From: a virus
Strand: one strand, 5' to 3'
DNA: 20,414 nucleotides
IMG/VR virus record: IMGVR_UViG_3300009606_000124
Coordinates: 1 to 20,414 of that record
In this document: in pieces, positions 14,398 to 20,262 of the stretch
How positions within the stretch are numbered: position 1 is the stretch's first letter
How the letters are laid out: each line of letters begins with the position of its first letter
The notes under the pieces: model-generated
The model's input: the letters and a program-made list of their open reading frames with translations, nothing else
Databases searched by the model: none
What the model was told of the DNA's origin: nothing
Made by a program: the position numbers and the translations under genes

Positions 14398-14898
14398 CTA
14401 GTCTTCGGGACGATACTTGTCGTACTTCATCCCAAGTTGATACCCTTCGGGTAGTGGCTCGTGTTTAGGAACTAGGAAAGCTCCTTCAGGGCCACATATC
14501 CAACGCTTGCGTACACGTTTCTTCCAGGCTTCATGCATCTTTTGTCTAGTAGATTCTTTATGAGTTCTACCATGCATTGGGTTCATGTAGTCTTGCCGTG
14601 TACCTGTCATAGTCTTTTTGATTTTTGATTTGTGTTCTTCGGTGAGACCGTCTTTGTGTCCGTGATTAGCCTTAACACCTGCACCTATCTTTAGCTTAGT
14701 CTCTTCGGTGTGTTTGCTTTTAGCTCTTGCTTTGTCTATGTCAATCTCTATTCTATTCTTGGCAGCATACTCACGCACTGCCTCTACAGTAGCTGCACGG
14801 GTAAGCATCTCACGAGGCTTAGGAACTTTTTGAACGTCCTTGTTCTCTACGATGTAGTGACCTTCATTGGTCTTGAATAGAAAGTATGACTTAGACAT
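14398..14898 (-). CDS. NUMOD3-repeat DNA-binding protein (homing-endonuclease-like, no nuclease domain seen)
   Basis: A 166-aa basic protein with three consecutive helical repeats of NUMOD3 type, the DNA-binding module of GIY-YIG and HNH homing nucleases: residues about 63-79 (HTEETKLKIGAG), 84-100 (LTEEHKSKIKKTMTG) and 107-125 (NPMHGRTHKESTRQKM). The C-terminal 'W.CGPEGAFLVPKHEPLPEGYQLGM' is also typical of the end of phage seg-like nucleases. The first 60 residues show neither GIY-YIG nor HNH catalytic residues, so either the nuclease part was lost or the protein works with a partner. It overlaps the PD-(D/E)XK gene by one base (TAATG) on the minus strand. Confidence 0.8.
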   Translation of the reverse strand: MSKSYFLFKTNEGHYIVENKDVQKVPKPREMLTRAATVEAVREYAAKNRIEIDIDKARAKSKHTEETKLKIGAGVKANHGHKDGLTEEHKSKIKKTMTGTRQDYMNPMHGRTHKESTRQKMHEAWKKRVRKRWICGPEGAFLVPKHEPLPEGYQLGMKYDKYRPED

Positions 14899-15719
14899 TA
14901 TATAATAGTTGTTCCTTGTGTTGGCTTTCCTTGTAAGCGATAACTAGCCATGACATCAATAGTAGTTGGTTTAGGATTGTTAGCAGGAGCATTCAATCCC
15001 CTGGGTTGTATTCTTACTTCTAATTTTGCTGTTAAGTTTGATAGTTTATTGAAAGGTTTGCTTGAGCCAAATATTGCCGCAATCTTTTTCAATTCTTCAG
15101 CAGTTACATTTTTACTGTCTACTATCCATATATCATTTCCTATCATCATTGCTAATACATTTTTTCGTATAGCAGGTCTTATGCTTTTAGTAAACTTTGA
15201 TTTATAGTGTGCTATAATTTTATTTCCTAGGGTACTGCTAGAAATATTAGCTACATTATAATTGGTAGTATTATTTGCAAAGTTTTCTGTAAGAGGTCTT
15301 CTAGCAAACTTATCTGGAACTATGCTCAACATCCCGCTGTATATTTCAGTTATTTTAGAATGAAAATATTTTTTGAAATCTTTTAGCAATCTTTTGCCGT
15401 TAGTAATTGCTTCTTGCGTGTTATTCATTAGAGTTATCAATTCTTGTTTAGCTTCTGATGTACTATCAGGCGTATAAAACTTAGTACCATCGAATCGCCA
15501 ATCACGCATGCTACCCATTTGAGCAGTGTGTGAGTTTTTGTATTCAATGTGAACATCAACTTTAGTTTTAGAATCTAGGTTTATAGTGAAACCGAAATCA
15601 GGAAATCCAGCATCAGCTCCCATTGGTTTTGCAAAAGCAGGGTGAGTTTTGCCCAGTCTTTTCTGCAAAGCCTCAAACGCTTTGTTTTCATCATCAAATG
15701 CCTTGTTATTGGCAACCAT
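14898..15719 (-). CDS. PD-(D/E)XK nuclease-like protein
   Basis: A 273-aa protein with a restriction-type nuclease core: P40-D41 (GFPDFGF), an intervening strand, then E59-x-K61 (DVHIEYKNS), giving PD-x17-ExK. An N-terminal helix (FDDENKAFEALQKRL) may supply an extra acidic residue. The remainder is alpha/beta with no other domain that I recognise. An AAGGAG ribosome binding site and a TATAAATA late promoter stand before it on the minus strand. The gene is A/T-richer than its neighbours. It could be a homing endonuclease of the PD-(D/E)XK class, a defence or host-DNA-degrading nuclease, or a repair enzyme. The coupled NUMOD3 gene favours homing. Confidence 0.7.
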   Translation of the reverse strand: MVANNKAFDDENKAFEALQKRLGKTHPAFAKPMGADAGFPDFGFTINLDSKTKVDVHIEYKNSHTAQMGSMRDWRFDGTKFYTPDSTSEAKQELITLMNNTQEAITNGKRLLKDFKKYFHSKITEIYSGMLSIVPDKFARRPLTENFANNTTNYNVANISSSTLGNKIIAHYKSKFTKSIRPAIRKNVLAMMIGNDIWIVDSKNVTAEELKKIAAIFGSSKPFNKLSNLTAKLEVRIQPRGLNAPANNPKPTTIDVMASYRLQGKPTQGTTII

Positions 15720-15747
15720 AAGGTCTCTCCTTTTAGAGTTTATACAC

Positions 15748-15755
15748 TATTTATA
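15748..15755 (-). promoter_or_regulatory. T4-type late promoter for the minus-strand cassette
   Basis: Read on the minus strand this is exactly TATAAATA, continuing as TATAAATAGTGT like the one at 9140. It ends 28 bases before the ATG at 15719, and AAGGAG lies between. This predicts late expression of the nuclease/NUMOD3 pair. Confidence 0.65.
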
Positions 15756-15804
15756 ATAATATCAAGCACTTACAAACTTCAATGAAATCAATGACTTATA
15801 ACAC

Positions 15805-15832
15805 TTGACATTGGCCTAAAATACTGTATAAT
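15805..15832 (+). promoter_or_regulatory. First of two tandem sigma70-type promoters
   Basis: TTGACA at 15805-15810 and TATAAT at 15827-15832 are both perfect, spaced 16 bases apart. The -35 context is ACACTTGACATT, as at 2571-2582. Start expected near 15839. Confidence 0.75.
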
Positions 15833-15876
15833 AGTGGTATGAATCAAAGAACCCTATCAATCCGGAAAGATAATGC

Positions 15877-15905
15877 TTGACATACCCCTCAATATGTCAT
15901 ATAAT
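15877..15905 (+). promoter_or_regulatory. Second tandem sigma70-type promoter
   Basis: TTGACA at 15877-15882 and TATAAT at 15900-15905 with an ideal 17-base spacer. The -35 context AATGCTTGACAT is the same as at 11292. The expected start near 15912 leaves a short leader containing AAGGAG at 15923-15928, six bases before the ATG at 15935. Confidence 0.85.
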
Positions 15906-15934
15906 GTAAGCATAAACTAAAAAAGGAGATGTTT

Positions 15935-16093
15935 ATGAACAAAGATACCCTGCTAGAACTGTTACTTTCCGCCGAAAACACACTCGACAGCTACTATGTT
16001 TCCGGCAGTAGCTACGACATTGAATCTATGGAACGCCGTTGCGCTGAGTTGGAGAGAGAAATGGCATCCTTAAGTGAGGAGTACACCTCTTGA
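15935..16093 (+). CDS. Small hypothetical protein, 52 aa
   Basis: A short gene directly behind the strongest promoter and ribosome binding site of the region (AAGGAG at 15923-15928). The protein begins MNKDTLLELLLSAENTLDSYYVSGSS and continues as a helix with 'MERRCAELEREMASLSEE', a likely coiled coil. No motif shows a function. Strong expression signals and the four-base overlap with the TTG start of the next gene (stop TGA at 16091-16093) make it a real gene despite its size. As the first gene of an early-type operon, it may be a host-directed early protein; that is inference. Confidence 0.65.
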   Translation: MNKDTLLELLLSAENTLDSYYVSGSSYDIESMERRCAELEREMASLSEEYTS

Positions 16094-16629
16094 TCTTGAT
16101 TTCAATCACAGGCGGCACTAAGACGCAACGAGACTTGGGTGACGATGCTATCCGATTCTTTGTCAAAACACTGATGCCTCGCAAGCGCAGTCTCAACATT
16201 GATCTCAAGATTCACAACCTCATAAAAGATGATGTAGCCGGACTGTGTGACTACATGGGAGGCAACGAGGTTGTTATTGAGTCACATAACCGTGGCACTC
16301 TTTACGATTACATTAGCTTCTTAGCGCATGAATGCGTACACATGAAGCAGTATGTAACAGGCGAACTAAAGACAAATGGTCGCAAAGAATTGTGGCATGG
16401 TAAAGACTTTACTGATGTCCCTTACAAAAAGCAGCCATGGGAAATAGAAGCATGGTCTTCGCAGCACAACTTAGCAAAAGATTTTATTAAAAACAATATG
16501 GGCATTACACTCAAAAAAGCAAAAGACCTGAGTCCTAGATCATTGAAGCAAATGGACTGGAACGCAGAGGCATTGTTTCTACACAAGATAGTAGAGGCTC
16601 AAGTAAAGAAGGAGAAAAAAAGAAAATGA
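16090..16629 (+). CDS. HExxH zinc metalloprotease-like protein (TTG start)
   Basis: A 179-aa protein with the zincin signature H80-E81-C-V-H84 (AHECVHMKQY) and a probable third zinc ligand at E118 or E120 (PWEIEA), a spacing like SprT-type or small phage metalloproteases. The basic tail (KKEKKRK) could bind nucleic acid. The TTG at 16090 is preferred: GAGGAG at 16076-16081 is eight bases before it, and the next in-frame ATG lies 28 codons later. Its substrate is unknown. SprT relatives cleave DNA-protein crosslinks, so clearing proteins from phage DNA is one idea. Neighbours are small nucleotide-metabolism genes. Confidence 0.75.
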   Translation: MILISITGGTKTQRDLGDDAIRFFVKTLMPRKRSLNIDLKIHNLIKDDVAGLCDYMGGNEVVIESHNRGTLYDYISFLAHECVHMKQYVTGELKTNGRKELWHGKDFTDVPYKKQPWEIEAWSSQHNLAKDFIKNNMGITLKKAKDLSPRSLKQMDWNAEALFLHKIVEAQVKKEKKRK

Positions 16630-17231
16630 TGTTTAAAGAAAAAATAATCCTAACTGACATAGACGGATGCTGTCTTGACTGGGAATATGCCTTCCATAAT
16701 TACATGGAAGTACAAGGTCATGAACTTGGTGACAAAGATGTATACTCAATGGCAATGGCGTATCAAATGGCGCCTGATAAAGTCAAACGAATGATTAAGA
16801 CATTCAACGAATCCGCAGCGATTGGCTTCTTGCCACCGTTGCGTGATGCTCAGTACTATATCAAAAAGCTCCACGAGAAGCGACAGTATAGGTTTGTGGC
16901 AATCACTAGCCTGAGTTTAGATCCTTATGCTAAACTGTTACGAGAACGTAATCTCAAAAAGATATTTGGTCCAAACACATTCAAAGAGGTTATCTGTTTA
17001 GAATGCGGTGCTGATAAAGACGATGCACTAGGACATGCAGCAGTAAAATATCCTGGTGCAGTTTGGATTGAAGATAAGCCAGAGAATGCTGATGTTGGTG
17101 CTAAACTGGGCTTTGATACATATTTAATGGAACATGCACACAATATGAAATATAGGGGCAAAGCCAGAGTCGTGAAGAACTGGCAAGAGCTTTATGGATT
17201 GATACTTAGAGGCAAGCCAGTATGGCCATAG
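16626..17231 (+). CDS. HAD-superfamily phosphatase
   Basis: A 201-aa HAD-fold hydrolase. Motif I is DIDGC (nucleophile D11 and D13 in 'ILTDIDGCCLDW'), motif II is the Thr/Ser of 'AITSLS', a Lys for motif III is likely in the following helix region, and motif IV is 'WIEDKPENADVGAKLG', where the acidic pair binds magnesium. The size and the small cap between motifs I and II suggest a nucleotidase- or sugar-phosphatase-like enzyme. Phages use relatives such as 5'(3')-deoxyribonucleotidases and polynucleotide phosphatases. The start ATG overlaps the previous stop (ATGA), with AAGGAG at 16609-16614. Confidence 0.8.
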   Translation: MMFKEKIILTDIDGCCLDWEYAFHNYMEVQGHELGDKDVYSMAMAYQMAPDKVKRMIKTFNESAAIGFLPPLRDAQYYIKKLHEKRQYRFVAITSLSLDPYAKLLRERNLKKIFGPNTFKEVICLECGADKDDALGHAAVKYPGAVWIEDKPENADVGAKLGFDTYLMEHAHNMKYRGKARVVKNWQELYGLILRGKPVWP

Positions 17232-17240
17232 GAATAAATA

Positions 17241-17348
17241 ATGTTGATTAATATTCAAATTGAAATTGATACCGAACGAGATGCAGATGAGCTACGTGCT
17301 TTGATGGAACTCATTCAACAACTACAGGATAAAAAAGATGTCAACTGA
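17241..17348 (+). CDS. Very small hypothetical protein, 35 aa
   Basis: The sequence is MLINIQIEIDTERDADELRA... ending QDKKDVN. AGGA at 17230-17233 lies seven bases before the ATG, and the end overlaps the MazG-like start by 11 bases, which fits the tight packing around it. It has a short beta strand with alternating Ile residues and then a helix with a leucine pattern. No function can be read from it. A conserved reading frame in related phages would be needed to be sure it is translated. Confidence 0.55.
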   Translation: MLINIQIEIDTERDADELRALMELIQQLQDKKDVN

Positions 17349-17646
17349 AGGAATGTGTGAGAATTTAATCTACAAGATTAGACAGTGGCATCATGACCGC
17401 AATCTAATCGAGGGTGCTACTGACAAGGATCAGGTGTGTAAACTGATTCAAGAAGTCGGAGAACTGTCTGACAACGTATGTAAGCAACGAGATGTCCGTG
17501 ATGACATTGGCGACATCATTGTAGTGCTGATAAATATTGCTGAAAGAAACAACATTACTATTGCAGAGTGCCTTGCACAAGCATATGATGACATCAAAGA
17601 CCGCAAAGGTAAGATGGTAGACGGCATCTTCATCAAGGAAGAATAA
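17338..17646 (+). CDS. MazG-like nucleotide pyrophosphohydrolase
   Basis: A 102-aa all-alpha protein of the MazG/NTP-pyrophosphohydrolase type, which cleaves nucleoside triphosphates to monophosphates or acts on ppGpp-like signals in marine phages. The metal-binding pattern is 'KLIQEVGELSDNV' (E..E on helix 1) and 'DVRDDIGDIIVVL' (D...D on the next helix), the ExxE...DxxxD set. The length is typical of a single-domain phage MazG. It sits with the HAD phosphatase in a nucleotide-oriented operon. Specific substrate is not determined by the sequence. Confidence 0.85.
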   Translation: MSTEGMCENLIYKIRQWHHDRNLIEGATDKDQVCKLIQEVGELSDNVCKQRDVRDDIGDIIVVLINIAERNNITIAECLAQAYDDIKDRKGKMVDGIFIKEE

Positions 17647-17750
17647 TGTACCTTTGTGTATGTAACGCTGTCAAAGAAGGCGACAAGGATCGCTATCATT
17701 TGATCGGTACAAATTGTGGCAAATGTAAAGAAACTAAAGAGAAAAAATGA
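17646..17750 (+). CDS. Miniature Bfd-like [2Fe-2S] ferredoxin, 34 aa
   Basis: A tiny protein, MYLCVCNAVKEGDK... ending in ...GTNCGKCKETKEKK, that reads like a cut-down bacterioferritin-associated ferredoxin (Bfd). It has the same start (MY.C.CN), the cysteine set C4-x-C6 ... C24-x2-C27, and the 'G..CGKC' second pair. In E. coli Bfd (64 aa) the two pairs are about 31 residues apart; here only 17 residues lie between. Four cysteines in the right order could still bind a [2Fe-2S] cluster or zinc. It starts in a TAATG overlap with the MazG gene and ends in an ATGA overlap. A role in electron transfer or iron release for the oxygenase or reductase genes nearby is inference. Confidence 0.65.
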   Translation: MYLCVCNAVKEGDKDRYHLIGTNCGKCKETKEKK

Positions 17751-17926
17751 TTATGGAAACTTATTACGCTGTTTCACTCTTTCTAATGATTGGCTGTGGT
17801 TTTATGTCTTATAACATAGGACGAAAGGAAGGCGTGATGAAATTCCTTGATTACTTAGACTCTCATGCTGACAAGAATGGTGTATTAAAAATCAAAATCA
17901 CTGAGACAACCTTTGAGATATTGTAG
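17747..17926 (+). CDS. Small single-pass membrane protein, 59 aa
   Basis: It starts at ATG 17747 in an ATGA overlap. The N-terminus METYYAVSLFLMIGCGFMSY (from Met3) is a membrane segment, followed by 'NIGRKEGVMKFLDYLDSHADKNGVLKIKITETTFEIL' in the cytoplasm. Small phage proteins with an N-terminal anchor and a short 'GRKEG' tail are common in T4-like phages and unexplained. Its stop overlaps the GTG of the next gene (TAGTG), so it is part of the operon. Function unknown. Confidence 0.65.
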   Translation: MIMETYYAVSLFLMIGCGFMSYNIGRKEGVMKFLDYLDSHADKNGVLKIKITETTFEIL

Positions 17927-18516
17927 TGAATGATTATATAAGAGAGAATGTGCTGTATCCTCTCACTGAAAAAGACATAGAAATATTCGCTGATTCAGTC
18001 AAACATCCTGATGATGAGCGCCTCACTCACCACGCCATCAAAGACAAACGCATCCTTCGTACAGACTTCACCAAGAACATGATTCGTCTGGCTAAACTGC
18101 TAGACTTAGAAGTCTCGTCCATCACAGCATTCACGGGCAAAGCTGGCGAGCATTGCGCTCCTCACATTGACGGAGAGCCAGGCAAGTCATACTCATGGCG
18201 GCTAGCTTATTATGCCAAAGGAGACAACAGCTCACTGAACTGGTGGCGTGTAGGTCCTGCTATTGAACACAAGCTATTAGAATTGGATAACAAGCGTTCA
18301 AAAGAGAATGATGAGACTCCTACTGGATATTCTGTTATAGATACTCAAGAGAAAGTATTCACACAGCCTATCAATATGCATTCTGCCTTCGTGCGTACAG
18401 ATATACCACATTCAGTAGACATGACAAAGGCGACTGAAGAACGTCTAACAATATCTGCTACATTCTTTCCTCACATCTTTTGGGAAGAACTGAACAAAAG
18501 ATTGGATAAAATATGA
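17926..18516 (+). CDS. 2-oxoglutarate/Fe(II)-dependent oxygenase-like protein (GTG start)
   Basis: A 196-aa protein with the double-stranded beta-helix residue set: H80-x-D82 (CAPHIDG), distal H162 (IPHSV) and R173 (ERLTIS), the usual HxD...H...R that holds iron and 2-oxoglutarate. The GTG at 17926 is chosen because it sits in a TAGTG overlap and is the first start in the frame. The substrate could be a nucleic acid, protein or small molecule. The immediate partners downstream are a dehydrogenase and a ketoacyl synthase, so oxidation of an acyl-type product is a reasonable guess. It overlaps the dehydrogenase by four bases. Confidence 0.8.
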   Translation: MNDYIRENVLYPLTEKDIEIFADSVKHPDDERLTHHAIKDKRILRTDFTKNMIRLAKLLDLEVSSITAFTGKAGEHCAPHIDGEPGKSYSWRLAYYAKGDNSSLNWWRVGPAIEHKLLELDNKRSKENDETPTGYSVIDTQEKVFTQPINMHSAFVRTDIPHSVDMTKATEERLTISATFFPHIFWEELNKRLDKI

Positions 18517-19058
18517 AGATATCAATCACTGGTTCATCAAGCGGTATAGGACTGGCTGTTAAAAATTTACTAGGGGCTGAACATGAAGTGGTGTGTCTAG
18601 ATATTACAGACGGATATACCATAGACGACCTGTCTATAATTAAGCACATACTAGATGCAGACATATTCATCAACAATGCCTTCAGCAAAACAAAACCAGA
18701 AGCACAGCAACTGCTGTTTGATACAGTGTACGGAGAATGGAAACACACTGAGAAACAAATCATAAATGTGGGAAGTCTTTCAAAATACTATAGCCCAGAA
18801 GACACTGTGAAATTTCCTAACTACACGAATGCTAAAAAGGCATTGAATGAAGCGCATTGTGCTGCATTAGTGCAAAAAGACAGAACGGTAAGGATGACAC
18901 AAATCTGTCCTGGTTATACTGACACTACAATGATAGATGGATGGGATGTGCCAAAACTTGAAGTAGAAGTTATTGCTTCAGCTATACACCACTGTATAAA
19001 AATGGCAGCTGCAGGAATAGAGATATCAGACTATACAATATGCAAAGCAAGGGGATAA
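18513..19058 (+). CDS. Short-chain dehydrogenase/reductase (FabG-like)
   Basis: A 181-aa SDR. The cofactor motif is T6-G-S-S-S-G-I-G13, N54-N55-A56 is the NNA segment, S88 is the catalytic serine (NVGSLS), and Y104-x3-K108 (YTNAK) is the catalytic pair, followed by 'CPGYTDT'. The protein is about 60 residues shorter than a typical 240-250-aa SDR, so the substrate-binding part is reduced. NADP(H)-dependent oxidation or reduction of a keto/hydroxy group is expected. Adjacency to the ketoacyl synthase (one base apart) suggests a 3-oxoacyl reductase step like FabG, but short SDRs also act on sugars. ATGA overlap with the oxygenase upstream. Confidence 0.88.
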   Translation: MKISITGSSSGIGLAVKNLLGAEHEVVCLDITDGYTIDDLSIIKHILDADIFINNAFSKTKPEAQQLLFDTVYGEWKHTEKQIINVGSLSKYYSPEDTVKFPNYTNAKKALNEAHCAALVQKDRTVRMTQICPGYTDTTMIDGWDVPKLEVEVIASAIHHCIKMAAAGIEISDYTICKARG

Positions 19059-19059
19059 T

Positions 19060-20262
19060 ATGCAACTAGCAGTGACTGGCGTAGGCATTGTATCGCCTCT
19101 TGGCAATAACATTGAAGAAAATATCAAGGGACTTAGAAATCTTGATGTCAACCTGTCTGACTTCAACATGGTTGGACATTACAGTGAACCGATGCTTGAA
19201 ATAAAGAAAGCGTTTCACTGTAACTACGATAACATAGACACTAGCCAGCTAGTCAGAGACAAGGACAGAAAAACGCTAGATCCTAATGTCATTACGAGTC
19301 TGATTGCCGCAGATCAAGCAGTCAAAATGTCAGGACTAAAATTGCCTGAAGATACTCCTGTTGTTGTAGGCACTGTACGAGGAGGATCTGCTAATCTAGG
19401 CAGAGTAGGCAATGAACTGTGTCAAGGTAAAACTCGTATCCATCCTAATGTGCTACTCAGCAGTGCCCAGGACTATGTAAGCAATCATATCAGCAGCCAT
19501 TTCAATCTCAAAGGTCCTAGTTTAGGAACAAGTGCTGCCTGTGTGAGTTCCATTCAAGCACTCGACATTGCCAAGAAGTATATGCAGACAGACGGATACA
19601 CAGCAGCCATCGTGGGCGGCACAGAGTTTATGGCGAACTCAATCACTGCAATATACTTTCAGATGATAGGTGCGGCGAGCAAGACAAACAAAAGTATTCC
19701 TTGGGACAAAGACAGAGATGGACTTGTCATAGGCGAAGGCAGTGTGTACATTGTAGTAGAACCATTAGAGTTAGCACAAGCACGTGGCGTTTGCATACGA
19801 TGGGTGATAGACGGCATAGGCATAGCAAACGATGCAGCCAGTGTGCTACGGCCAGACAAGAACGGCACAGGAGCTAGACTTGCTATCAGCAAAGCAATGA
19901 AGCAAGCGAACACAGAGCCAAAAGATTATAAAGTATTCAACGCACACGCTACTAGCACACCCACAGGTGATCCTATTGAATACGATGTGTTGAAGGATAT
20001 ATTTCATGGAGGCTTCTTGTACAGCAACAAAGGGCAACTAGGACACATGATGGGAGCATCCGGTCTCGCAGAAATAGTACTGGGCGCAGAGGCAATGGTA
20101 GATGATTTCATACCAGGCAACGCAGGACTCACAACTCCTTTCACTGATGATAAATACTTTACACTAAAGAATACCACTGTCCAAGGACAATATAATCGTT
20201 TGTTCAAAACAAGTTTCGGTTTCGGCGGCAGAGCAGCAGCAGTCAGTATAAGGAAAACATGA
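19060..20262 (+). CDS. Beta-ketoacyl-ACP synthase (KAS II/FabF-like)
   Basis: A 400-aa thiolase-fold condensing enzyme, normal length for FabF/FabB. The catalytic triad is intact: C161 (TSAACVSS), H296 (NAHATSTPTGD) and H329 (GHMMGASG), with a lysine (YSNKGQLGH) before the second histidine and the C-terminal gate 'FGFGG' (SFGFGGRAAAVSI). The N-terminus 'LAVTGVGIVSPLG' is also typical. It would join malonyl-ACP to an acyl chain. The group it uses (fatty acid, polyketide-like or modified ACP) cannot be read. No acyl carrier protein or malonyltransferase is in the window, so host partners or downstream genes must supply them. The gene is one base after the SDR and overlaps the next by four. Confidence 0.93.
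   Translation: MQLAVTGVGIVSPLGNNIEENIKGLRNLDVNLSDFNMVGHYSEPMLEIKKAFHCNYDNIDTSQLVRDKDRKTLDPNVITSLIAADQAVKMSGLKLPEDTPVVVGTVRGGSANLGRVGNELCQGKTRIHPNVLLSSAQDYVSNHISSHFNLKGPSLGTSAACVSSIQALDIAKKYMQTDGYTAAIVGGTEFMANSITAIYFQMIGAASKTNKSIPWDKDRDGLVIGEGSVYIVVEPLELAQARGVCIRWVIDGIGIANDAASVLRPDKNGTGARLAISKAMKQANTEPKDYKVFNAHATSTPTGDPIEYDVLKDIFHGGFLYSNKGQLGHMMGASGLAEIVLGAEAMVDDFIPGNAGLTTPFTDDKYFTLKNTTVQGQYNRLFKTSFGFGGRAAAVSIRKT

Larger units (their letters stand above)
15720..15934. promoter_or_regulatory. Divergent regulatory region
   Basis: This 215-base gene-free stretch separates the minus-strand cassette from the plus-strand operon. It holds the minus-strand late promoter (15748-15755), two plus-strand sigma70-type promoters (15805-15832 and 15877-15905) and the ribosome binding site of the 52-aa gene. 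I see no RNA gene or clear repeat in it. Confidence 0.7.

Noticed and set aside
14950-15207. 85-codon plus-strand frame antisense to the PD-(D/E)XK gene
   Set aside because: No ribosome binding site, and it is opposite a gene with nuclease motifs, a promoter and a good ribosome binding site.
17233-17240. AATAAATA right before the 35-aa gene
   Set aside because: It touches the ATG, so a transcript would start after the start codon. More likely the spacer of the ribosome binding site.
17529-17536. GATAAATA in the MazG gene, possible late promoter
   Set aside because: The first base differs from T4 TATAAATA, it is within coding sequence, and nothing nearby calls for a late promoter.
20149-20156. 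GATAAATA near the end of the ketoacyl synthase gene
   Set aside because: Same weak match in coding sequence. It could serve the next gene but cannot be supported.
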